Part shown: piece after piece, positions 8,991-15,952 of the stretch
Layout of the letters: every line of letters starts with the position of its first letter
Position numbering within the stretch: position 1 is the first letter of the stretch
From: Taibaiella sp.
GTDB lineage: Bacteria > Bacteroidota > Bacteroidia > Chitinophagales > Chitinophagaceae
DNA: 41,743 nt
NCBI GenBank assembly: GCA_021740995.1
Contig: JAIOYR010000030.1
Span: 1 to 41,743 of the forward strand
Reading direction: 5' to 3'
The notes under the pieces: generated by a model
Databases searched by the model: none
Told to the model about the DNA's origin: nothing
What the model saw: the letters and a program-made list of their open reading frames with translations, nothing else
Made by a program: the position numbers and the translations under genes

Positions 8991-9023
8991 TTGCCACATT
9001 GTGCAATTTGCACATTAACTTTG
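8991..9023 (+). promoter_or_regulatory. Putative purL promoter with GTGCAA inverted repeat
   Basis: TAACTTTG at 9016-9023 matches the Bacteroidota -7 element TAnnTTTG exactly, with a possible -33 TTG at 8991-8993 (22-base spacing). Between them lies a near-perfect inverted repeat, GTGCAA-T-TTGCAC (9001-9013), using the same GTGCA core as the mraZ repeats. The -7 element ends only five bases before the purL ATG at 9029, so the transcript could be leaderless. Confidence 0.5.
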
Positions 9024-9028
9024 CCACC

Positions 9029-11236
9029 ATGCAAGCCACACTCGAACAGGCACTGAAACTGGGCCTTCGCGAAGAAGAATTCGAAAAAGTAACTGAGATA
9101 CTGGGACGTGTGCCCAATTTCACTGAAGCAGCTATGTACTCCGTGATGTGGAGTGAGCATTGCAGCTACAAAAACTCCATAACCTGGCTGAAAACACTGC
9201 CTCGCGATGGCGCCAAACTATTGGTAAAAGCAGGCGAAGAAAACGCCGGCCTCGTAGATATAGGTGATGGCTGGGGCTGCGTATTTAAGATAGAGAGCCA
9301 CAACCACCCATCTGCCATTGAGCCTTTTCAGGGTGCTGCTACTGGTGTAGGTGGTATTCACCGCGATATATTCACTATGGGCGCAAGGCCCATCGCCTCG
9401 CTCAACTCACTTCGTTTTGGTAAGGTAGACAACCCTAAAACACGGTGGCTGATAAAGGGCGTAGTAAAAGGCATAGGGCATTATGGCAACTGTTTTGGTG
9501 TGCCTACAGTAGCCGGTGAAGTATATTACGAAAGCTGCTACCAGACCAATCCGCTGGTGAATGCAATGAGTGTAGGTGTAGTGCGCATTGGCCAAACCGC
9601 TTCTGCTACGTCTTATGGCGAAGGTAACCCTGTGTTCATTGTGGGTGCTTCTACCGGCAAGGATGGCATAGGCGGCGCCTCATTTGCATCGGCCGACATC
9701 AGCGAGAACAGCGCAGAGTCGCTGCCCGCAGTACAGGTGGGCGACCCCTTTGAAGAGAAAAAATTACTCGAGGCCTGCCTCGAAATGATACCAACCGGTG
9801 CACTGATAGGTATGCAGGATATGGGTGCCGCCGGCATCACCTGCAGCACCAGCGAAATGAGTGCTAAGGGCGAGCATGGCATGATCATCCATCTGGATAA
9901 AGTACCTACGCGTCAGGACAATATGAAACCATGGGAGATGTTGCTGAGCGAAAGTCAGGAGCGCATGCTGATAGTAGTGATAAAGGGACGTGAAGCAGAA
10001 GTGCAGCAAATCTTCGACAAATGGGATATACACTGTGTACAGATAGGTGAAGTAACTACAGACACCAACCTGAAATACTATATGAACGGGGAACTGGTGG
10101 CAGATGTGCCCGCTGAGAGCCTGGTGCTGGGTGGTGGTGCTCCGATCTATGAGCGGGAATACAGAGAACCTGCTTACTTAGAGCAGATTCGCAAATTCAA
10201 TCCTGATACCATCTCTGTTCCTGCCGACCTTAAAGGAGTGGCATACCAACTGATACAACTACCCAACATAGCATCTAAGCGCTGGATATACGAGCAGTAT
10301 GACAGCATGGTAGGCACTGGTAACACACAAACTAATGAGGCCAGCGATGCCGCCGTAATACGTGTACACGGCACGGAAAAAGGACTTGCAGTAACTACAG
10401 ACTGCAATAGCCGCTATGTATTTGCCGACCCATACAAGGGCGCAATGATAGCTGTGTGCGAAGCGGCACGCAATATTGTATGCAGCGGCGGTCAGCCGGT
10501 AGCTATTACCAACTGCCTCAATTTTGGCAACCCATACAATCCCGAAGTATACTACCAGTTTGTACATGCCATAAAAGGAATGGGCGATGCCTGCCGGAAG
10601 TTGGACACACCCGTTACTGGTGGCAATGTGAGCTTCTACAACCAGAGCGAAGACGGCCCTGTATACCCTACCCCCACTATTGGTATGGTAGGCGTGCTGG
10701 ACTCTTTGGACCAAAAAATGTCGCTCGGCTTCCGCCATGCAGGAGATATCATCTATCTGGTTGGCACCAATACAGGCGACATCAACTGCTCTGAATACCT
10801 GCACCACATCTGCAGCGTTACACACAGCCCTGCTCCTCACTTCGACCTTGAAGAGGAATATAATCTACAACAAACTGTGAGCAGACTTATCGGCAATAGG
10901 TTTGTGAAATCGGCACACGATATATCAGAAGGTGGTCTTTTTGCCTGCCTGCTGGAATGTAGTATGGCAAATGATTTCGGATTCAACATTAGTACGGATA
11001 GTGAAATCCGCAAAGATGGCACCCTGTTTGGCGAAGGCCAGAGCCGTGTAGTAGTAAGTGTGAACCCGGACCTTCAGGCAATATTTGAAGCAGAGCTTAG
11101 AGACACTCCTTTCACCAAAATTGGATATGTAAACGCAAGCAAGGAGATAAATGTAGATGGCGAAAACTGGGGCTATATCAGCGACTGGAGAAAAGCATAT
11201 GACAGCAGTCTGGAAAATGCACTATCGGCAAAGTAG
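9029..11236 (+). CDS. purL: Phosphoribosylformylglycinamidine synthase, small form (PurL)
   Basis: This 735-residue ATP-dependent enzyme makes FGAM from FGAR in the fourth step of purine synthesis. It is the short, Bacillus-type PurL, which works with separate PurQ (glutaminase) and PurS subunits. It is not the single chain of about 1,300 residues found in enterobacteria. Motifs seen: SEHCSYK at 42-48, GDGWG around 79-83, the ESHNHPS histidine motif at 89-95, GATGVGGIHRDIFTMGARP after it, DMGAAGITCSTSEM in the middle, and the second AIR-synthase-like half with TGGNVSFYNQ and AHDISEGGL. Neither purQ nor purS is next to it here. ATG at 9029 is preferred over an in-frame start at 8999 because the latter lies upstream of the -7 element. 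Confidence 0.96.
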   Translation: MQATLEQALKLGLREEEFEKVTEILGRVPNFTEAAMYSVMWSEHCSYKNSITWLKTLPRDGAKLLVKAGEENAGLVDIGDGWGCVFKIESHNHPSAIEPFQGAATGVGGIHRDIFTMGARPIASLNSLRFGKVDNPKTRWLIKGVVKGIGHYGNCFGVPTVAGEVYYESCYQTNPLVNAMSVGVVRIGQTASATSYGEGNPVFIVGASTGKDGIGGASFASADISENSAESLPAVQVGDPFEEKKLLEACLEMIPTGALIGMQDMGAAGITCSTSEMSAKGEHGMIIHLDKVPTRQDNMKPWEMLLSESQERMLIVVIKGREAEVQQIFDKWDIHCVQIGEVTTDTNLKYYMNGELVADVPAESLVLGGGAPIYEREYREPAYLEQIRKFNPDTISVPADLKGVAYQLIQLPNIASKRWIYEQYDSMVGTGNTQTNEASDAAVIRVHGTEKGLAVTTDCNSRYVFADPYKGAMIAVCEAARNIVCSGGQPVAITNCLNFGNPYNPEVYYQFVHAIKGMGDACRKLDTPVTGGNVSFYNQSEDGPVYPTPTIGMVGVLDSLDQKMSLGFRHAGDIIYLVGTNTGDINCSEYLHHICSVTHSPAPHFDLEEEYNLQQTVSRLIGNRFVKSAHDISEGGLFACLLECSMANDFGFNISTDSEIRKDGTLFGEGQSRVVVSVNPDLQAIFEAELRDTPFTKIGYVNASKEINVDGENWGYISDWRKAYDSSLENALSAK

Positions 11237-11269
11237 TAACAAAAGGAAATATTAGTTATAAAAGAATGA

Positions 11270-11296
11270 AGCCAGACCAATAGTAACGGTCTGGCT
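11270..11296 (+). terminator. Terminator after purL (usable from both sides)
   Basis: A nine-base perfect stem, AGCCAGACC/GGTCTGGCT with a nine-base loop, is followed by AATTTTTATT, 33 bases after the purL stop. The convergent gene on the minus strand ends inside the right arm (stop codon at 11295-11297), so the hairpin may also mark its end. Confidence 0.8.
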
Positions 11297-11645
11297 AATT
11301 TTTATTCTTCAACTCTGATATATTCAGACCATCCTCGAGGAGATGTTCATTATCTGTTAACCAGCTACGAAGATTGGTATATTGGAAGTTGTTATCAGCT
11401 ATAGACCCTGATATTACAATTACGTCATACTGTGCACCGGCATAATCCATAGACAGTACAGTCTTAGCATCATTCAGCATCAAAAACAGCATTACAAACC
11501 TGTTTTTGCTTACCGGATCAAACGGAGTAACAGCAACAGCGCTAATAGTGCTGGAAGCACTTTCGTTGTAATTGCTACCTTTTATGTATTGGAATTCTTC
11601 GCAAAGCTCATTTGCTTCGGCAAAAGAATATGGCGGATGTTTCAT
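11295..11645 (-). CDS. Hypothetical protein (116 residues)
   Basis: I do not recognise this family. It is a small acidic protein without signal peptide or membrane segment. It has an aromatic-rich N terminus (HPPYSFAEAN), then what looks like alternating strands (STISAVAVTPF, RFVMLFLMLN, YDVIVISGSI) and a helical acidic C terminus. It reads convergently to purL, its stop lies within the shared terminator stem, and its ATG is in the AT-rich gap before the DUF4294 gene, 87 bases away. No paralogue is visible in the window. That it is a real gene is supported by the uninterrupted frame and the surrounding signals, but its function is unknown. Confidence 0.65.
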   Translation of the reverse strand: MKHPPYSFAEANELCEEFQYIKGSNYNESASSTISAVAVTPFDPVSKNRFVMLFLMLNDAKTVLSMDYAGAQYDVIVISGSIADNNFQYTNLRSWLTDNEHLLEDGLNISELKNKN

Positions 11646-11732
11646 GTAAATAAAATCACCCTAAAGATATATTTTAAAGACCAAATAATAAAAGAATAAA
11701 ATAGCAATAACGCCCGATTAACTTTATCGGAC

Positions 11733-12308
11733 TCAGTTCACGAACGTCCTGGCATAGCTTGGTGGAAGCGGGTATCCGAGCTCGTCCATAATGTTTTCCA
11801 GATCGTTTTCTTCATCCGGATTGTATTTGCGATCCAGGTTCATTCCATTTACCCTGCCCCATGCCTGCCACTTTATAGCTGTTAGCGGATTTTTGAACTC
11901 CTGCAATATTTTATAAATGTTCAGTTCCGTTTGTCTGGAAATCAACTTTACCAGCAATGTTCCCTGTGTTACATTCAGTGCTTTAACTTTATCTTCGAAT
12001 TGGGTTCGCATTTCATCCTCACGCATATTCACATATTGCTTCCTGGCCTTTCTGCTTATCCCTTCTTCATTCACTTTTGAATTTACTTCTTTAAACAATT
12101 TTGTAGCAGCATCCAGGTAAGGAAGAATAGTAGTCACGTAAAATTTCATCTGGTTATAATGATACCTGTCTGTATCATTTTTCCAGCGTGCTGTCACCCT
12201 TACTTCGGGCAGCATTAGCATTGTATCGTTATCGTAGAGTGGGCGTACCTGTGCATTGCCGTAAAATGGCAACAAAAGAAACAGAGCAATAATTATTCGT
12301 GTAATCAT
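11733..12308 (-). CDS. DUF4294 family protein, exported
   Basis: This 191-residue protein begins with a clear signal peptide (hydrophobic residues 5-16, cleavage probably near GNAQ at 17-20). The mature part matches DUF4294, a Bacteroidota-specific family of unknown function. It has an early LPEVRVTARW segment, a YNQMKFYVTTILPY helix, a charged helical middle, the signature LNVTQGTLLVKLISRQT, and the aromatic segment AIKWQAWGRVNGMNLDRKYNP before an acidic C terminus. It probably acts in the periplasm. The gene stands alone, and a good -7 element lies 26-33 bases upstream of the ATG. Family assignment is from memory of the conserved motifs. Confidence 0.8.
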   Translation of the reverse strand: MITRIIIALFLLLPFYGNAQVRPLYDNDTMLMLPEVRVTARWKNDTDRYHYNQMKFYVTTILPYLDAATKLFKEVNSKVNEEGISRKARKQYVNMREDEMRTQFEDKVKALNVTQGTLLVKLISRQTELNIYKILQEFKNPLTAIKWQAWGRVNGMNLDRKYNPDEENDLENIMDELGYPLPPSYARTFVN

Positions 12309-12333
12309 AGTAGATGCATAGCAATATGCGTAC

Positions 12334-12341
12334 CAAAAATA
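12334..12341 (-). promoter_or_regulatory. -7 promoter element of the DUF4294 gene
   Basis: TATTTTTG on the minus strand fits TAnnTTTG exactly. The start of transcription would fall about 20 bases before the ATG at 12308. No convincing -33 TTG was found at the usual distance. Confidence 0.45.
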
Positions 12342-12424
12342 CTAAACGTTTTGCTTTATTTTATTTTATAAAAACCATAAGATATTTTTAACACTTTTCT
12401 GTGCGTCGGCGTTTCTTTAAGTCG

Positions 12425-12497
12425 TACATTTGTTGTGGGTATATTTTTCATAAGGTGAGAGTAAGGCTTCAGCGTATGCTGAGGCTTTGCTTTTTTT
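12425..12497 (+). ncRNA. Candidate small RNA with Rho-independent terminator in a gene-free gap
   Basis: The gap 12309-12658 has no gene of its own, but it holds a compact promoter-to-terminator unit. TACATTTG (12425-12432) fits the -7 element TAnnTTTG. About 30 bases further a stem GGCTTCAGC/GCTGAGGCT with a four-base loop GTAT (12465-12486) is followed by TTGC and seven T. The predicted transcript is about 60 nucleotides, from near 12438 to 12497. No open frame of useful length lies in it. Because the upstream gene points away (minus strand), the terminator cannot belong to it. The hydrolase at 12659 starts 160 bases further on, so the unit could also be a leader attenuator for that gene. 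Confidence 0.45.
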
Positions 12498-12658
12498 AAG
12501 AACAACTGTATACGTTTGAGACTTTCATCTAAGAGTACTTATTATATAAAATTTACAGTATTCACAGATTATAAATCACTCACTTGTCCCCCCTATTTCT
12601 ATAAGTTTGTGTTTTTAGCGCAAACAGTAGTATTTTAGCAGCATACACAATATAATTA

Positions 12659-13420
12659 ATGGATTACGAAATTAAATATTCGGGTAAATATAAGTATGTA
12701 GAAGAAGGCGCCGGAGAGCCTCTGGTACTGCTTCATGGTCTGTTTGGTGCACTCAGCAATTTCAAGGATCTTGTAGACTATTTTAAAAAAACGCACCTTG
12801 TAATTATCCCATTGCTTCCGCTTTACGACCTTACTTTGTTAGAGACCAGCGTATCGGGTCTTTCCAGATTCGTACACAAATTTTTCGAACACAGAAAGCT
12901 CCGTAATGTGCATCTTCTCGGTAACTCACTGGGCGGTCATGTGGGTCTGGTATTCACGCTCAAGCACAGCGAGCTGGTGAAGTCTATTACACTTACCGGC
13001 AGTTCCGGCTTGTTTGAAAACGGAATGGGAGAAACATACCCAAAACGCGGCGACTATAATTATGTTCAGAAAAAAACAGAACTTACATTTTACGACCCTA
13101 AAGTAGCTACCAAAGAATTGGTAGACGAGGTGTTCAGTATTATCAACAACCGCATAAAAGCACTAAAAATAATAGCTCTTGCGCGCTCTGCCATCCGCCA
13201 CAATCTGGGCGATGAGTTGCAGGAGATAACGCAGCCAGTATGCCTTATATGGGGCAAGAATGACACTATTACGCCACCTATGGTAGCCGAGGAGTTTCAC
13301 AGGTTATTGCCTACTTCTGAGCTACATTGGATTGATAAATGTGCACATGCACCCATGATGGAAGTTCCGGTTGAATTCAATGCTATCCTTTCCGCATTTC
13401 TCGAAAAACACAAAGGTTAG
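12659..13420 (+). CDS. Alpha/beta-fold hydrolase
   Basis: This 253-residue soluble hydrolase of the alpha/beta fold is probably an esterase-like enzyme of unknown substrate. The catalytic triad is visible: nucleophile Ser90 in GNSLGG (88-93), acid Asp202 in WGKNDTITP, and His230 in CAHAPMMEVP. HGLFG at 26-30 forms the oxyanion-hole region. A cap segment lies between about 120 and 185. It has no signal peptide, so it should be cytoplasmic. The ATG follows an AT-rich leader. The next gene, a CBS protein, is 91 bases downstream, so the two may be transcribed separately. The family is broad and the substrate cannot be inferred. Confidence 0.88.
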   Translation: MDYEIKYSGKYKYVEEGAGEPLVLLHGLFGALSNFKDLVDYFKKTHLVIIPLLPLYDLTLLETSVSGLSRFVHKFFEHRKLRNVHLLGNSLGGHVGLVFTLKHSELVKSITLTGSSGLFENGMGETYPKRGDYNYVQKKTELTFYDPKVATKELVDEVFSIINNRIKALKIIALARSAIRHNLGDELQEITQPVCLIWGKNDTITPPMVAEEFHRLLPTSELHWIDKCAHAPMMEVPVEFNAILSAFLEKHKG

Positions 13421-13511
13421 TTCTCCATTTGTTTTTTTTCAAACAACAAAAAATCTGTTGGCAATTCCGGTACGTAAATTGTAGTATTAGTAGTAATAGC
13501 CCCGAAACACT

Positions 13512-14171
13512 ATGAGTATAGAACGACTAATATCCCACTCAGTACCGGTAGTAACTCCTGAAGATACAGTACACAAAGCACTGGAACTATTGGAAACAAA
13601 TGAGCTTTCCGGCATACCCGTTATTGCTGATGAAGACTATCAGGCATTTTTACTGGAAGATACACTTATGGAAGTATCTGATACCAATGCCACACTTGCA
13701 GAAGCAGGCTTACTACAGTACAAACCAGCTGTTTCCACACTCGCTCATCCGTTCGATGCTATTACTATTATGCACCAGGCTAAGCTGCATCTGCTGCCGG
13801 TGATAGATTTGGAAAACAAATACATAGGCTGCATTACCGAAGAAAACATAGTCAGTTATATAGCTGAAAACAGCGGTATCAGCAATCCGGGAGGGGTGCT
13901 GGTGCTGGAAATACTTCCCCGCAATTATTCATTGGTAGACATAGCCCGCATCTGCGAAAACGAAGATGTAATAATGCTTGCCATGCACTCCCGCACCAAT
14001 GAGCATGCCATGCTGGAAATAACACTGAAACTCAACCGCACAGTACTTGATGCGGTAGTATCGTCTTTCGAAAGGCACAACTACAAGGTAGTAGAAGTTT
14101 ATGGCAAGGAAACCAATACCGAAGACATCATCAGTAAGTACAATCTGCTGATGAATTACATCAACATGTAG
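13512..14171 (+). CDS. CBS-domain protein
   Basis: This 219-residue cytoplasmic protein has two CBS motifs in its first 120 residues (around PVVTPEDTVHKALELLETNELSGIPV and HPFDAITIMHQAKLHLLPVID). CBS pairs bind adenosine nucleotides and act as energy or ligand sensors. The remaining 95 residues look like an ACT-type or related alpha/beta regulatory domain (VLVLEILPRNYSLVDIARICE and a repeated strand-helix pattern). AcuB-like proteins of similar design exist, but no substrate can be named. The stop is followed after only two bases by the ATG of the DUF3109 gene, so the two are almost certainly co-transcribed and perhaps functionally linked. Confidence 0.85.
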   Translation: MSIERLISHSVPVVTPEDTVHKALELLETNELSGIPVIADEDYQAFLLEDTLMEVSDTNATLAEAGLLQYKPAVSTLAHPFDAITIMHQAKLHLLPVIDLENKYIGCITEENIVSYIAENSGISNPGGVLVLEILPRNYSLVDIARICENEDVIMLAMHSRTNEHAMLEITLKLNRTVLDAVVSSFERHNYKVVEVYGKETNTEDIISKYNLLMNYINM

Positions 14172-14173
14172 GC

Positions 14174-14773
14174 ATGATAGCAATAGACAACGTATTACTG
14201 AGCGATGAGATTATTCAGGAGCAATTCGTTTGCGACCTGGACAAGTGTAAGGGCGGCTGCTGTGTAGATGGCGACTGCGGCGCACCGCTTACAGAAGAAG
14301 AAACCAGAATAATAGCCGGCATATACCCAAATATCAAATCGAACCTTACTCCTGAATTTATAGCCGAAATAGAAAGACAAGGCACACATACTACCGACGA
14401 TGAATATGGATTCGTAACACCCACTGTAAATGGCGGCATATGCGTATATGGCATTACAGATGCTGCAGGCATCGTAAAGTGCGGCATAGAGCAGGCATGG
14501 AAAGAAGGCAAAACAGATTTTCGCAAACCTATCTCCTGCCATCTCTACCCTATACGCATTATATCACATCCCGGATACGAGGCAGTTAACTATGAGCCGC
14601 GCCCATCTATGTGCAAACCAGCCTGCAAGCTAGGCAGGAAGCTAAAAGTGCCTGTGTATAAATTCCTGAAAGACTCTCTTATACGTAAGTATGGCGAAGA
14701 CTTCTATGGTGCTTTAGACACCATAGCCACCAAGCACTTTGGGCAGAGCAACGATACGAAAAATAGCATATAA
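14174..14773 (+). CDS. DUF3109 family protein, Cys-rich probable metal binder
   Basis: This 199-residue protein has ten cysteines. A dense N-terminal cluster (C20, C25, C29, C30, C35 in the pattern CxxxxCxxxCCxxxxC, followed by GAPLT) and later cysteines at 90, 103, 122, 147 and 151 fit DUF3109, related to the YkgJ-type zinc- or iron-chelating proteins. SCHLYPIRI and EPRPSMCKPAC are further conserved-looking segments. It has no signal peptide. The biochemical role is unknown, but the cysteine pattern suggests an Fe-S cluster or zinc. It is the second gene of a tight pair with the upstream CBS protein. Confidence 0.82.
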   Translation: MIAIDNVLLSDEIIQEQFVCDLDKCKGGCCVDGDCGAPLTEEETRIIAGIYPNIKSNLTPEFIAEIERQGTHTTDDEYGFVTPTVNGGICVYGITDAAGIVKCGIEQAWKEGKTDFRKPISCHLYPIRIISHPGYEAVNYEPRPSMCKPACKLGRKLKVPVYKFLKDSLIRKYGEDFYGALDTIATKHFGQSNDTKNSI

Positions 14774-14781
14774 CAATCTGA

Positions 14782-14810
14782 TTTGCTAGTGAGAAAATGT
14801 TATATTTTTG
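14782..14810 (+). promoter_or_regulatory. Promoter of the T9SS cargo gene at 14826
   Basis: A complete Bacteroidota promoter is visible: -33 TTTG at 14782-14785, a 17-base spacer, and -7 TATTTTTG at 14803-14810 (TAnnTTTG). Transcription would start near 14817, a few bases before the ATG at 14826. Confidence 0.65.
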
Positions 14811-14825
14811 TATAAAGCATTTTCT

Positions 14826-15758
14826 ATGAAACCTATTTTCTTTTCTCTATTGTTGCTTATTTCGTGCTTGCGTAGCACAGTTCAAGCCCAAACATCTTTT
14901 GCACCAGCAGGCTCTGAGTGGTATCATAATGCAGCTGATGGTGTTTTTCATTGTTTTAATGCCGGAGACAGTATCATCCTTGGTAAAACATGTAGTAGTA
15001 TTCGCCAAATAGCAAAGGTTCCGTCTGATTCCTGGGCTTATGACCACCCCACAATATACACCTATGCTTCTGGCGATACGGTGTATATCTATAACCAACT
15101 ATTTAAAAAATTTACCCCGTTGTACATCTTCAATGTAACGGTAGGAGATACCATTCGTATTCCGGGATTTCACGCACCTACTTTTAGCACCACCGATACA
15201 GTTTTTAGTTTCCGGGTCGATTCTGTTCGAATGGTTCTGTATGATACTGCATTACTAAAAACGGTTTATACAACTACATTAACAGGTGCCGGAGGTTCTG
15301 TGTATTCCACTTATGGGGAAGCACCTGAAAGCTATGGGGCGTATGCCGAGAAGATAGGATGTATCAAAAATGGCATTTATCCGGCTTGTAAAGGTTGCGC
15401 TGTTATACTGGAGTACTGCGAATGTATCGGAAGTATTCGTTGCTACAACGACCCCGAATTTTCCCTGAAATTAGCAGCTGGTTTATGCCTACCACCAACA
15501 GTTGTAAAAAGTACCAATACCGAAGAAATCCTTGCCATTTACCCAAACCCTGCCAATAACCTTCTGAACATCACTGCACCTGCCTACAGTATTTTCTCAC
15601 TTTTGAGCATAGAGGGGAAACCGATAACAACATTAAGAAATGAGAACAACACCTCTACCTCAATAGAGACTGCGCTACTGGCTTCGGGTATTTACCTGCT
15701 CAGCATATACAACGAAAGTAACGGCACTCAATATATGCGGGTACAGATTGCACATTAA
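14826..15758 (+). CDS. Secreted protein with type A T9SS sorting domain
   Basis: This 310-residue protein has a signal peptide (MKPIFFSLLLLIS, cleavage probably near VQAQ at 19-22) and a C-terminal Por secretion sorting domain of about 72 residues starting at YPNPANNLLNI (239). That domain has the usual second half ending in GIYLLSIYNES and a basic-aromatic last strand. Such a domain targets proteins through the type IX system to the cell surface or medium. The middle, about 210 residues with repeated GDTVYIYN/GDTIRIPGF strands and several cysteines in its C-terminal part (KGCAVILEYCEC), is not assigned to a family. ATG at 14826 is chosen over an earlier in-frame codon because the signal peptide starts there and a promoter precedes it. 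Confidence 0.85.
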   Translation: MKPIFFSLLLLISCLRSTVQAQTSFAPAGSEWYHNAADGVFHCFNAGDSIILGKTCSSIRQIAKVPSDSWAYDHPTIYTYASGDTVYIYNQLFKKFTPLYIFNVTVGDTIRIPGFHAPTFSTTDTVFSFRVDSVRMVLYDTALLKTVYTTTLTGAGGSVYSTYGEAPESYGAYAEKIGCIKNGIYPACKGCAVILEYCECIGSIRCYNDPEFSLKLAAGLCLPPTVVKSTNTEEILAIYPNPANNLLNITAPAYSIFSLLSIEGKPITTLRNENNTSTSIETALLASGIYLLSIYNESNGTQYMRVQIAH

Positions 15759-15846
15759 TCATCAGTGGCAGATTGAACTCATGCTTGCATTAATCGACAA
15801 CAACTCTCTCAACTATTATTACCCACCAACGGACATAAGTGAATGC

Positions 15847-15877
15847 AAATAGCCGCCGGTGAATCCGGCGGCTATTT
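15847..15877. terminator. Bidirectional terminator between two convergent T9SS cargo genes
   Basis: A perfect 13-base stem, AAATAGCCGCCGG/CCGGCGGCTATTT with a five-base loop, lies between the stop at 15758 (plus) and the stop at 15953 (minus). The A-rich and T-rich ends allow use from both directions. Confidence 0.85.
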
Positions 15878-15952
15878 ATATTAAAGCCTGTGTAGGATAT
15901 ATCTGTTGTGACCTCTTTTCACATGCCAATGAGCATCTGAGAACACATGCTA

